Program-made: the position numbers and the translations under genes
Shown here: positions 27,283 through 35,490 of the stretch, in pieces
Layout of the letters: every line of letters starts with the position of its first letter
How positions within the stretch are numbered: the stretch's first letter is position 1
NCBI RefSeq assembly: GCF_014695915.1
Contig: NZ_JACJPF010000053.1
Location: forward strand, 1 to 46,667
Length of the DNA: 46,667 bases
Reading direction: 5' to 3'
Source: Trichocoleus sp. FACHB-40
GTDB taxonomy: Bacteria > Cyanobacteriota > Cyanobacteriia > Cyanobacteriales > FACHB-T130
The notes under the pieces: model-generated
Seen by the model: the letters and a program-made list of their open reading frames with translations, nothing else
Database searches by the model: none
What the model was told of the DNA's origin: nothing

Positions 27283-28557
27283 ATGACTTCATTTCTGCCT
27301 AAAGAAACCAAAACAGCGATCCGCCCAGTTCAATACCGCGATCTGGATGCGATCGCACAGCTTGCCGCCGAAGAACTTGAGGGAGGGAACCCAGCCTCCT
27401 CAACGGCTCTTGCTACGCAGGTACATCGTGTTAGACCCTGGTTTGGCCCGCTGAAGTTTTTGAGTTGGTTTCCCAACCCTTGTCAGCATACCTTTAATGT
27501 TTATGTCGCGGAGCAGGATAACCAGATTCGCGGCACGATTCAGGTGTCACCTTTTAACCGCACAGGCAGCACTTGGCGGGTTGAACGGGTGTTGGTGGAG
27601 ACAGGAAGCCCGACGGAAATAGGCTCCGGGCTTTTGCGTCATTGCTTTGAGGCGATCGTCGAAGCTCGTACCTGGTTGCTGGAAGTGAATATCCACAATA
27701 AAGCGGGACTGGCTCTTTACCGACAGAACGGTTTTCAGCCTTTGGCGCAGCTAACTTACTGGGCGATCGCGCCAGAATTGCTCTCGTCATTACAAGATCG
27801 GGAACCCGATTTACCCAATCTCCTTCCGGTAAGTAACGCTGATGCCCAACTGCTATGCCAGTTGGATACAGTTTCTATGCCGCCTTTGTTGCGTCAGGTG
27901 TTTGACCGCAACATCCATGACTTCAAAACCAGCGTTGTTAACAGTTTCCTGACTAATCTGAAGCACTGGTTGGGCAAAACACACAGTGTTAGTGGCTATG
28001 TGTTTGAACCGCAGCGCAAGGCGGCAATTGGCTATTTTCAGATTTTTCTCTCGCGCGATGGCTCTCAACCCCATGTCGCCGAGTTGACCGTACATCCAGC
28101 CTACACCTGGCTGTACCCAGAATTGCTTTCACAAATGGCTCAAATTGTCAAGGATTACCCCGCACAATCCCTGCAACTGGCTTCTGCTGACTATCAGCCA
28201 GAACGCGAAGAATATTTGGAACAGTTGGGAGCCGAGCGGATTTCCCATTCCCTACTGATGTCTCGTTCCGTCTGGCACAAGCTGCGTGAGGCAAAACCGC
28301 TCTCTTTAGAAGGGCTACAATTAGCTGAAATGCTCCAAGGTCTTCAGCCGGCACATAAACCAATACCGGGGCGGATGTCTTGGCTCAAGTCCAAGCAGAA
28401 GAAGCAGATACCAGCCGAGGCTCCGAAGGATTCACCATTGCCGTTAAACGGTTCAACAGTGCTAAACTCACAGAATCTGGAGGCAACAAAAACCAACCCG
28501 AACGACCGGGGAAAAGATAATGGAGAGAATCTCGGCCCTGGGGTTGGATGTCGGTAA
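27283..28557 (+). CDS. GNAT-family N-acetyltransferase-like protein
   Basis: 424 residues. The N-terminal ~170 residues follow GNAT order: IRPVQYRDLDAIAQLAAEEL (beta1-alpha1), WRVERVLVETGSPTEIGSGLLRHCF (motif A region, acetyl-CoA site) and LEVNIHNKAGLALYRQNGFQP (motif B). A second half (res. 190-340) resembles another GNAT-like unit (HVAELTVHPAYTWLYPELLSQMAQ). The last ~80 residues are a Lys/Pro/Asn-rich tail. The ATG at 27283 fits the domain start; an in-frame GTG at 27241 is possible. Substrate unknown. The 3' end overlaps ruvX by 38 bp. Confidence 0.78.
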   Translation: MTSFLPKETKTAIRPVQYRDLDAIAQLAAEELEGGNPASSTALATQVHRVRPWFGPLKFLSWFPNPCQHTFNVYVAEQDNQIRGTIQVSPFNRTGSTWRVERVLVETGSPTEIGSGLLRHCFEAIVEARTWLLEVNIHNKAGLALYRQNGFQPLAQLTYWAIAPELLSSLQDREPDLPNLLPVSNADAQLLCQLDTVSMPPLLRQVFDRNIHDFKTSVVNSFLTNLKHWLGKTHSVSGYVFEPQRKAAIGYFQIFLSRDGSQPHVAELTVHPAYTWLYPELLSQMAQIVKDYPAQSLQLASADYQPEREEYLEQLGAERISHSLLMSRSVWHKLREAKPLSLEGLQLAEMLQGLQPAHKPIPGRMSWLKSKQKKQIPAEAPKDSPLPLNGSTVLNSQNLEATKTNPNDRGKDNGENLGPGVGCR

Positions 28558-28993
28558 AAAGCGCGTTGGGGTGGCAGGTTGTGATGGCACTGGTTTGATT
28601 GCCACTGGGATTGCCACAATTGAGCGCATTTCATTTGAGCGAGATGTAGAGCAACTGCAACAGCTGGTTGAGGAGCGACAAGCGCAAGTTCTTGTTGTGG
28701 GCTTACCTTATTCGATGGATGGGACGCTGGGTTTCCAGGCGAAGCAGGTGCAGAAATTTGCCGAACGCATGGCTCAAGCTCTCCAGTTACCTCTAGAGTA
28801 TGTGGATGAGCGGCTGACATCCTATGAGGCAGAGGAACTGATCAGAGAAGAGAAGCGATCGCCTGCTCACAACAAGGCTCTGATTGACCGTAAGGCAGCA
28901 GCTTTGATCTTGCAACGCTGGTTAGATGAGCGTCGCACAAAACTTAGGAAGTTATCCTTATCGCCTAGCCAATCACTAATGGCTGATGACTAA
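28520..28993 (+). CDS. ruvX: Putative pre-16S rRNA nuclease / Holliday junction resolvase-like YqgF
   Basis: 157 residues of the RNase H-like YqgF family, which processes the 5' end of 16S rRNA and resembles RuvC-type resolvases. Motifs: LGLDVGKKRVGVAGCD (first Asp), VVGLPYSMDGTLG, YVDERLTSYEAEELI (Glu/Asp) and IDRKAAALILQRWLDE (last Asp). Length is usual. It begins within the 3' end of the GNAT gene. Confidence 0.92.
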   Translation: MERISALGLDVGKKRVGVAGCDGTGLIATGIATIERISFERDVEQLQQLVEERQAQVLVVGLPYSMDGTLGFQAKQVQKFAERMAQALQLPLEYVDERLTSYEAEELIREEKRSPAHNKALIDRKAAALILQRWLDERRTKLRKLSLSPSQSLMADD

Positions 28994-29047
28994 CCAAATT
29001 AAGTGGTAATATGAGAGATTGCTGCATTCTATTAAATTACTTTCCCC

Positions 29048-29317
29048 ATGACTCTGCCGCAACAGCGTAAACACGAAATTATGACCGAGTACCAGGTTCA
29101 CGAAACCGATACCGGATCGACCGATCTCCAGATTGCCATGCTGACGGAACGCATCAATCGTCTTAGCACTCACCTGAGAGCAAACAAGAAAGATCATGCT
29201 TCAAGGCGGGGTCTGTTAAAGATGATTGGTACCAGAAAGCGTCTCTTGTCCTATCTGCAAAAGGAAGACAGACCACGCTATCAAGCCTTAATTGGCCGTC
29301 TCGGTATTCGCGGTTAA
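29048..29317 (+). CDS. rpsO: 30S ribosomal protein S15
   Basis: 89 residues, full length. Recognised by [34 protein letters not shown] and [16 protein letters not shown], the rRNA-binding residues of the family. Primary binding protein of 16S rRNA central domain. Followed 14 bp later by pam68, so co-transcribed. Confidence 0.98.
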   Translation: MTLPQQRKHEIMTEYQVHETDTGSTDLQIAMLTERINRLSTHLRANKKDHASRRGLLKMIGTRKRLLSYLQKEDRPRYQALIGRLGIRG

Positions 29318-29331
29318 AGAACTTTTTACCT

Positions 29332-29784
29332 ATGTCTGAAGAATCCCAACGCGATCGCTTACCTTTTGAACCCAAGAAGAATCGCAAAAAAGCGGCGAAA
29401 ACCCCAGCGAAACCCTCTAGCACTGCTAAAGAGAATCCTCAGCAGCCGAACCAAAAGCCTGAGTCAACGGCAGTGCCAGAAGTGGTGAGCAAGCGCATGG
29501 TGAGCCGGATAGCTCTTTTTTGCGGGATTCCCACTGCGTTAGGCATCTTGACTTTTATCGTTAGCTATGTAGTAGTTAGCCAACAATGGTTAAAGTTGCC
29601 TAACGTCGCAGTTGTACTTGTGAGTATGGGCTTTTTTGGTCTGGGTGTCCTGGGATTAAGTTACGGGGTGATTTCCGCCTCTTGGGATGAAGAGATACCT
29701 GGGAGTAAACTAGGCTGGAAAGAGTTCACCACGAACTGGGGGCGACTGACATCGGCATGGCGGTCGGCTGGGCAAAAAGATTAA
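29332..29784 (+). CDS. PAM68-family photosystem II assembly protein
   Basis: 150 residues: a Lys/Pro/Glu-rich N-terminus (1-50, cytosolic, probably disordered), then VPEVVSKRMVSRIALFCG and two membrane segments (ALGILTFIVSYVVVS; VVLVSMGFFGLGVLGLSYG), ending with SASWDEEIPGSKLGWKEF, the family's typical end. PAM68 helps insert chlorophyll into CP47 during PSII assembly and, in Synechocystis, is ribosome-bound. Its position directly behind rpsO agrees with the conserved neighbourhood I know for the family. Confidence 0.88.
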   Translation: MSEESQRDRLPFEPKKNRKKAAKTPAKPSSTAKENPQQPNQKPESTAVPEVVSKRMVSRIALFCGIPTALGILTFIVSYVVVSQQWLKLPNVAVVLVSMGFFGLGVLGLSYGVISASWDEEIPGSKLGWKEFTTNWGRLTSAWRSAGQKD

Positions 29785-30016
29785 TTACATCCAGCTGCAA
29801 CGCTAACAGTTTGAAGGTGAGTTTTAGTTATAAGTTGTTAGAAAACACTAACATCGGTTTCACTCTTCCCCTGGGGTTAAAATCCCAGGCTATTTTTGTT
29901 TGTTACGGGCGATCGCTTAAATGGCAATCTATGTATGTAAAGTTGCTATTGCGATCGCTGGTAAATTTTGAGGAGCGAGATCAGCACACAAGCAACCGAA
30001 TCATGGAGTTGAAAAA

Positions 30017-31075
30017 ATGATTGTAGTCATGAAAGTTGGTACTCCAGAGGTCGAGATTGAGCGCGTTAGCTCGGAACTCGGCACTTGGGGACTGACACCA
30101 GAAAAAATAGTAGGGAAGCACAAGGTAGTATTGGGTCTTGTCGGCGAAACTGCTGACCTCGACCCCCTCCAGATGCAAGAAATTAGCCCTTGGGTTGAAC
30201 AGGTTCTGCGAGTTGAGCAGCCCTTTAAACGAGCAAGTCGCGATTATCGTCACGGTGAAGCCAGCGACGTTGTAGTATCAACTCCTAACGGCGCTGTTAC
30301 TTTTGGCGAACACCATCCTTTAGTAGTTGTGGCTGGCCCTTGCTCGGTTGAGAATGAAGAAATGATTATTGAAACCGCACGTCGAGTTAAGGCGGCGGGA
30401 GCGCAGTTTCTGCGCGGCGGTGCCTATAAGCCTCGGACTTCGCCCTATGCTTTCCAAGGACACGGTGAAAGTGCCTTGAATTTGCTGGCGGCGGCACGGG
30501 AAGCGACAGGCTTAGGTATTATTACGGAATTGATGGATAGCCCTGAATTGGATGTGGTGGCAGAATTTGCCGACGTGATCCAAATCGGTGCCAGAAATAT
30601 GCAAAATTTCTCCCTGTTGAAGAAAGTAGGAGCGCAGGAAAAGCCTGTGCTGCTGAAGCGGGGAATGGCAGCGACGATTGAAGATTGGTTGATGGCGGCG
30701 GAGTACATTTTGGCAGCTGGCAACCCAAATGTGATTTTGTGCGAACGCGGTATCCGCACCTTTGACCGTCAATATGCTCGGAATACGCTGGATTTGTCAG
30801 CAATTCCAGTCCTGAGAACTTTGACTCACCTACCGATTATGATTGACCCCAGTCATGGCACTGGTAAGTCTGAATATGTGCCTGCAATGGCGATGGCATC
30901 TATCGCTGCTGGTGCTGACTCGTTAATGATTGAAGTCCACCCCAACCCGAAGAAAGCCCTTTCTGACGGCCCTCAATCTCTGACACCAGAGCGTTTCGAC
31001 CGCTTGATGCAAGAGATGTCTGTAATTGGCAAAGCTGTAGGTCGCTGGCCTGAACCTGCTGTTGTTTTGGCTTAG
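30017..31075 (+). CDS. 3-deoxy-7-phosphoheptulonate (DAHP) synthase, type I-beta
   Basis: First step of the shikimate pathway: phosphoenolpyruvate + erythrose-4-phosphate to DAHP. 352 residues. The N-terminal ~85 residues form a ferredoxin-like regulatory domain (MIVVMKVGTPEVEIERVSS). The TIM barrel carries AGPCSVENEEMI, GGAYKPRTSPYAFQG, VLLKRGMAAT and MIDPSHGTGKSEYVP; the Cys in AGPCS and the His in SHG are metal ligands in this class. A full set of catalytic residues is present. Transcribed alone; the next 600 bp are repeats. Confidence 0.95.
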   Translation: MIVVMKVGTPEVEIERVSSELGTWGLTPEKIVGKHKVVLGLVGETADLDPLQMQEISPWVEQVLRVEQPFKRASRDYRHGEASDVVVSTPNGAVTFGEHHPLVVVAGPCSVENEEMIIETARRVKAAGAQFLRGGAYKPRTSPYAFQGHGESALNLLAAAREATGLGIITELMDSPELDVVAEFADVIQIGARNMQNFSLLKKVGAQEKPVLLKRGMAATIEDWLMAAEYILAAGNPNVILCERGIRTFDRQYARNTLDLSAIPVLRTLTHLPIMIDPSHGTGKSEYVPAMAMASIAAGADSLMIEVHPNPKKALSDGPQSLTPERFDRLMQEMSVIGKAVGRWPEPAVVLA

Positions 31076-31683
31076 AACCTAACCCCCTAACCCCCTTCCC
31101 TCAGAGGGAAGGGGGAAAAGAAATTTGTAGATTTGTAGGCTGGGTTCAGGAACGAAACCCAGCACTTATTTTAGGCGATCGCTACCTTTGATAAGTTATG
31201 GAATGCGATCGCTCCCGGTACATCCCCCCAACCTCCCTTAAAAAGGCGGCTAGATTCTTCAAAACCCCCTTATTAAGGGGGTCGCCGCAGGCGGGGGGAT
31301 CAAGTCTGATGCCACAGGTATTGGAAATGCGATAGCGAAGCGCCGACCTGTCGGTTCGCTAGCTTTGATAAGTTATGAAATGCGATCGCTCTATAATCAT
31401 ATTTGACATTTTTACTAAAATGTGCATTCTACTGGGCGGTTGAAACCGCGTCTACACAAACAAAGTCCGCCTTCGCGGATTCTTATAACCCACCTTCGCG
31501 GATTTTGTTTGTGTTGCAGTGAATGAAATTCGCAAAATGCGATCGCTTTCCTCTACCCTCAGATAGGTTTTTGATGCCACAATAAAAGAACAATAGGACA
31601 AGCCTGCTTTTGTCAGGCTTTGTTTGTGTAACCCCAGCCTACAGGCTGCGGACATCTTAAAAGCTAAGTTCTGTAGGTGGGAT
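31076..31683. repeat. Repeat-dense intergenic region
   Basis: 608 bp made largely of short repeats: a CCCTTCCCTC/GAGGGAAGGG hairpin (~31096), CCCCCTTATTAAGGGGG (~31264), two copies of CTTTGATAAGTTATGRAATGCGATCGCT (~31190 and ~31362), a long hairpin 31454-31514 (17-bp arms, ACACAAACAAAGTCCGC, one mismatch) and an AAGCCTG/CAGGCTT hairpin at ~31600 followed by TTTGTTTGTGTA. No gene is supported. The promoter for the protease-TPR gene must be near the right end. Confidence 0.75.
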
Positions 31684-33948
31684 ATGGTTTCTTGGCGTTG
31701 GTTGATTGCTTCTGGCTTGATCACTTTGTTACCGTCCGGCTGTTTTAAACAACTCACCTCTGGAGAGATTGCCCAACAAGCCGGAAATAGCATTGTTTTG
31801 ATTACCTACGCAGACAAATCCGGAAATGGCAGCGGCTTTTTCGTTTCGGGAGAAAATAAAGCCTGCACCTTACTCACAGCGCGTCATGTGGTAGCACCCA
31901 GTAGTAAATTGAAGCTGCAAACCAATGACGGAAAATTTTGGAACTCCGCGACTATTCAAAAGTTCCCCAACCAAGATTTAGCACTCATCACTTTCGATCC
32001 AGGTAGGGAAAATTGCCCCTATAAGGCTCTCGAATTAGGCGACTCGGACACAGTAAAGGTGGGAGACGGCATCTACATTACTGGTTTCCCAGGCGGTTCC
32101 TCTGCACCGCAGTTTGTACCGGGTACGGTATCGGCACTTGGCAAGCTATCTGATGGGTATGGGATTTCTTACCCTGTTATAACCGCAGGGGGAATGAGTG
32201 GGGGGCCAGTGCTAAATACAGCAGGGAAGATAATTGCAGTTCATGGACGCAGTGAGAGAGAACTTGTTAAAAAGGCAGAACTCACAGGCGGAGATTTACC
32301 GCCACAACAGCAGTCTGCACAAAGTGTAAACTCATCTGACGGGGAGGCACAGAACACGTTTAAATGGGGCATCCCTAGCAATGTCTATCTGGCAAATAAG
32401 AGCAATATTCCCTCTGAAGCTGTCGTTGCTTCATCTGCACCCAAGACCGCAGAAGACTGGTTGAAAGTCGGCAATGATTTGTTAGTCTCACAACGCTATG
32501 AAGAAGTCATTGATGCCTATGAGAAAGCTATTGAGATTAAGCCAAACTACTCTCTGGCTTGGTTTAGTCGAGGCTATGCGCTAGGGGAGTTGAAACAGTA
32601 TCAAGAGGCGATCGCATCCTATGACAAAGCGATTCAAGCCAAAGGTGAATGGGGCAACATAACTCCAGATTCAGCTTGGTATAACCGAGGCATTGCGCTA
32701 GGGAAGTTGAAACAGTACCAAGAGGCGATCGCATCTTATGACAAAGCAATTCAATTCAAGCCTGACAAGCATGAAGCTTGGTATGGTCGAGGCTATGCGC
32801 TATGGAAGTTGAAACAGTACGAAAAGGCGATCGCATCCTATGACAAAGCGATTCAAATCAAGCCTGACTACCATGAAGCTTGGACTGGTCGAGGCTATGC
32901 GCTAGATGAATTGCAACAGTACCAAGAGGCGATCGCATCCTATGACAAAGCAATTCAATTCAAGCCTGACAAGCATGAACCTTGGTATGGTCGAGGCTAT
33001 GCGCTATGGAAGTTGAAACAGTACGAAAAGGCGATCGCATCCTATGACAAAGCGATTCAAATCAAGCCTGACTACCATGAAGCTTGGTATGGTCGAGGTT
33101 ATGCGCTAGATGAATTGCAACAGTACGAAAAGGCGATCGCATCCTATGACAAAGCGATTCAAATCAAGCCTGACGACCATGAAGCTTGGTATGGTCGAGG
33201 CCTGGCGCTATCGTACTTGAAACAGTACCAAGAGGCGATCGCATCTTATGACAAAGCGATTCAAATCAAGCCTGACAAGCATGAACCTTGGTATGGTCGA
33301 GGCTATGCGCTATGGAAGTTGAAACAGTACGAAAAGGCGATCGCATCCTATGACAAAGCGATTCAAATCAAGCCTGACGACCATGAAGCTTGGTATGGTC
33401 GAGGCCTGGCGCTAAGGAAGTTGAAACAGTACGAAAAGGCGATCGCATCCTATAACAAAGCAATTCAATTCAAGCCTGACAAGCATGAAGCTTGGTATGG
33501 TCGAGGCATTGCGCTAGATGAATTGCAACAGTACCAAGAGGCGATCGCATCCTATGACAAAGCAATTCAATTCAAGCCTGACAAGCATGAAGCTTGGTAT
33601 GGTCGAGGCATTGCGCTAGATGAATTGCAACAGTACCAAGAGGCGATCGCATCCTATGACAAAGCGATTAAAATCAAGCCTGACAAGCATGAAGCTTGGT
33701 ATGGTCGAGGCATTGCGCTAGATGAATTGCAACAGTACCAAGAGGCGATCGCATCCTATGACAAAGCGATTAAAATCAAGCCTGACTACCATCAAGCTTG
33801 GGCTGGTCGAGGCATTGCGCTATGGTACTTGAAACAGTACCAAGAGGCGATCGCATCCTATGACAAAGCGATTAAAATCAAGCCTGACTACCAATTAGCA
33901 ATAAATAATCGCAAGGACTTACTAACCCAGTTGGGACGCTCAAAATAG
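31684..33948 (+). CDS. Trypsin-like serine protease with 14 tetratricopeptide repeats, predicted lipoprotein
   Basis: 754 residues from the ATG at 31684, chosen because it gives an N-terminal signal (WRWLIASGLITLLPSGC). Residues ~35-210 are a trypsin-2/DegP-type protease domain: TARHVV (His), NQDLALITF (Asp) and GGMSGGPVL (Ser), so the triad is complete. Residues ~258-754 are 14 TPRs of 34 residues of the type AWYGRGYALxxLxQYxxAIASYDKAIxIKPDxHE, nearly identical to each other. The architecture implies substrate recognition by a TPR scaffold at the cell surface or lumen. The in-frame upstream region to 31624 lies in a repeat and is not credible as coding. Confidence 0.85.
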   Translation: MVSWRWLIASGLITLLPSGCFKQLTSGEIAQQAGNSIVLITYADKSGNGSGFFVSGENKACTLLTARHVVAPSSKLKLQTNDGKFWNSATIQKFPNQDLALITFDPGRENCPYKALELGDSDTVKVGDGIYITGFPGGSSAPQFVPGTVSALGKLSDGYGISYPVITAGGMSGGPVLNTAGKIIAVHGRSERELVKKAELTGGDLPPQQQSAQSVNSSDGEAQNTFKWGIPSNVYLANKSNIPSEAVVASSAPKTAEDWLKVGNDLLVSQRYEEVIDAYEKAIEIKPNYSLAWFSRGYALGELKQYQEAIASYDKAIQAKGEWGNITPDSAWYNRGIALGKLKQYQEAIASYDKAIQFKPDKHEAWYGRGYALWKLKQYEKAIASYDKAIQIKPDYHEAWTGRGYALDELQQYQEAIASYDKAIQFKPDKHEPWYGRGYALWKLKQYEKAIASYDKAIQIKPDYHEAWYGRGYALDELQQYEKAIASYDKAIQIKPDDHEAWYGRGLALSYLKQYQEAIASYDKAIQIKPDKHEPWYGRGYALWKLKQYEKAIASYDKAIQIKPDDHEAWYGRGLALRKLKQYEKAIASYNKAIQFKPDKHEAWYGRGIALDELQQYQEAIASYDKAIQFKPDKHEAWYGRGIALDELQQYQEAIASYDKAIKIKPDKHEAWYGRGIALDELQQYQEAIASYDKAIKIKPDYHQAWAGRGIALWYLKQYQEAIASYDKAIKIKPDYQLAINNRKDLLTQLGRSK
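32570..33895. repeat. 102-bp direct repeats encoding TPRs
   Basis: Units of 102 bp repeat with very high identity (GCTTGGTATGGTCGAGGC...CAGTACCAAGAGGCGATCGCATCCTATGACAAAGC). The unit near 32580-32680 is longer (insert GGGCAACATAACTCCA). GCGATCGC occurs once per unit at the same site (13 copies), giving a regular HIP1 ladder. Confidence 0.92.
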
Positions 33949-34071
33949 CGGAGATTTATTAGGACAACATCGTCAAACTTATAAATTGTCATAGACAGGA
34001 GCTTCGGATTTTCTTAATTAGCGCCTATGCACAATAGTTGTAAGTGTCTATGTTGTCCCAGTCACAACAGA

Positions 34072-34674
34072 TTATTTTTTAGCCGTTTCTCTAGCTTTCA
34101 GATCCTCATCTGCCAAAAAGTTTCCCAAATGAACAGATGGCGAAGCTGGAGACAAAAGAGGAGCAGATGACTCACCGTTACTATTTTGATCCACAGTAGT
34201 TTTATTCTCTAAAGCCTTAATCATCTTGCTCAGAGACTCATAGCCGTCAGCACCGACATCCAGCGTCACCAATAGGTTGCAATTATCCGCACTCAGTTTA
34301 GTTTTGGCACAGATAACAGATTGTCTAGGGGTGTTGGGGTCAGGGCGATAATCAAATGCAATCAGACCATCTTGGCGATAACCTTCCAACCGTCTTTCAA
34401 TATCGTCACAACGTTTTGAAGTATTCCAGTCACCACCAAAGGTTTTTACCATTCTCAGCCAAGGCTGCTTACCCTTGTCGTTATGATAAACCACCGTCCA
34501 AATCTCACCTTCGTTGGGGTAAGGTTGGAGTTCGCAAGTAAAGCGGTCTTCTTTGGTGAATATTACTGGTGGTTCTGGCGGCTTCTTGCCATTAATAACA
34601 TCGTTTGCCAAGGCAGCAGCACCAATCACAGCACTGATAAGGGCTACCACCAAACCTGCTTTTCCTAAAGACAT
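34072..34674 (-). CDS. COP23-domain protein
   Basis: 200 residues. A signal-like N-terminus (LVVALISAVIGAAALAND) is followed by a Pro-rich bridge and a COP23 domain: RFTCELQPYPNEGEIWTVVY, WLRMVKTFGGDWNTSKRC, RCDDIERRLE, RQSVICAKTK and NLLVTLDVGADG. Four cysteines at family positions probably make disulfides. COP23 was named for a circadian-oscillating protein of a unicellular cyanobacterium; biochemical role unknown. The Ser/Pro-rich C-terminus (ETAKK end) is variable. Preceded by AAGGGG. Confidence 0.8.
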   Translation of the reverse strand: MSLGKAGLVVALISAVIGAAALANDVINGKKPPEPPVIFTKEDRFTCELQPYPNEGEIWTVVYHNDKGKQPWLRMVKTFGGDWNTSKRCDDIERRLEGYRQDGLIAFDYRPDPNTPRQSVICAKTKLSADNCNLLVTLDVGADGYESLSKMIKALENKTTVDQNSNGESSAPLLSPASPSVHLGNFLADEDLKARETAKK

Positions 34675-34752
34675 ACGACTTGCCCCAAAACCCCTTAAAA
34701 AGGTTGATGTTTCTAAGATAACTTATCTACACAGCTATCCAAAGGAGGATTT

Positions 34753-34917
34753 ATGAAGAGATTGCAAAACTTGGCGAAGCTTTCGGGGGAAAATAATAGA
34801 CTATTGACGACAATTGAGGCGAATGGAGCGACGATGGTGTTTGTCTGGATTGTAGGTCATTTTACTGCCTCAACGCGATCGCGCCATTCCATAATAAAAA
34901 TAAACCCACCTCTCTAA
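34753..34917 (+). CDS. Small open reading frame, 54 residues
   Basis: ATG 34753 follows AAAGGAGGA by about 4 nt, a near-perfect ribosome binding site. The product begins KRLQNLAKLSGENNRLL and ends IIKINPPL; it has a short hydrophobic stretch (GATMVFVWIVGHFTA) around residues 25-39 that could be a membrane segment. A HIP1-like site lies inside. No family recognised. It could be a decayed fragment, but the initiation signal is better than that of many annotated genes here. Confidence 0.4.
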   Translation: MKRLQNLAKLSGENNRLLTTIEANGATMVFVWIVGHFTASTRSRHSIIKINPPL

Positions 34918-34941
34918 GAGCTGGGTTAGTGATAGGAAAAA

Positions 34942-34969
34942 CGGGTTAATCTATAGTTGATTAACCCGA
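34942..34969 (-). terminator. Terminator of ycf35 (minus strand)
   Basis: CGGGTTAATC (34942-34951) and GATTAACCCG (34960-34969); on the minus strand the stem is followed by TTTTTCC. Confidence 0.75.
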
Positions 34970-34992
34970 TATCTTGGGAACGCGCACAATAA

Positions 34993-35346
34993 TTACTTTT
35001 GCACAACCAACTTAACGTTGGCGTTGGCAAGACCGCGTTGCTTGACTTCTGCCAAGGTCTTGTTAACGGCATACTTCTGATTAATCGAGTTAATCAGTTC
35101 GGTTTGGTTGTGCTTCTTGGCAACGCCCCACAGGTCAGCGATCAGGTCGAAAGAACCATCGCTATTGCGAGACCAGCCCAGGTCATATTCGCCTTCCAAA
35201 ACTGCAACGATGTCGGAACGAACGCGCTGACCGTTGTAACCACGAACATCAGCTTCGGACTTAACGCTGATACCCAGGTCACGGAGAGAAGCCTTCAGGA
35301 TTTCGGCATCGGTGATTTTGGTACGCAGGGTGCTAAAGTGAGACAT
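34993..35346 (-). CDS. ycf35: Ycf35 family protein (DUF1257)
   Basis: 117 residues. Recognised by SHFSTLRTKITDAEILKASL, DLGISVKSEADVRGYNG and GWSRNSDGSFDLIADLWGV, the usual sequence of the DUF1257/Ycf35 family found in cyanobacteria and red-lineage plastids. Function unknown. Starts after GGAGGAAAT (strong site). Downstream of ycf46 on the same strand with a 144-bp gap, so probably co-regulated. Confidence 0.93.
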   Translation of the reverse strand: MSHFSTLRTKITDAEILKASLRDLGISVKSEADVRGYNGQRVRSDIVAVLEGEYDLGWSRNSDGSFDLIADLWGVAKKHNQTELINSINQKYAVNKTLAEVKQRGLANANVKLVVQK

Positions 35347-35490
35347 TGGGATTTCCTCCAGTAGAGAGTTAAGAGAAACGACAACTTTTTTGTTTCGAGA
35401 CTACCGCCTTGGGAAATTACTTGGCGGCTTTTTTATCAAACTACTAGCAATTTGCTAGTCTTTCCTCCTGTTGGGAGCAGGAGAAAGCTT

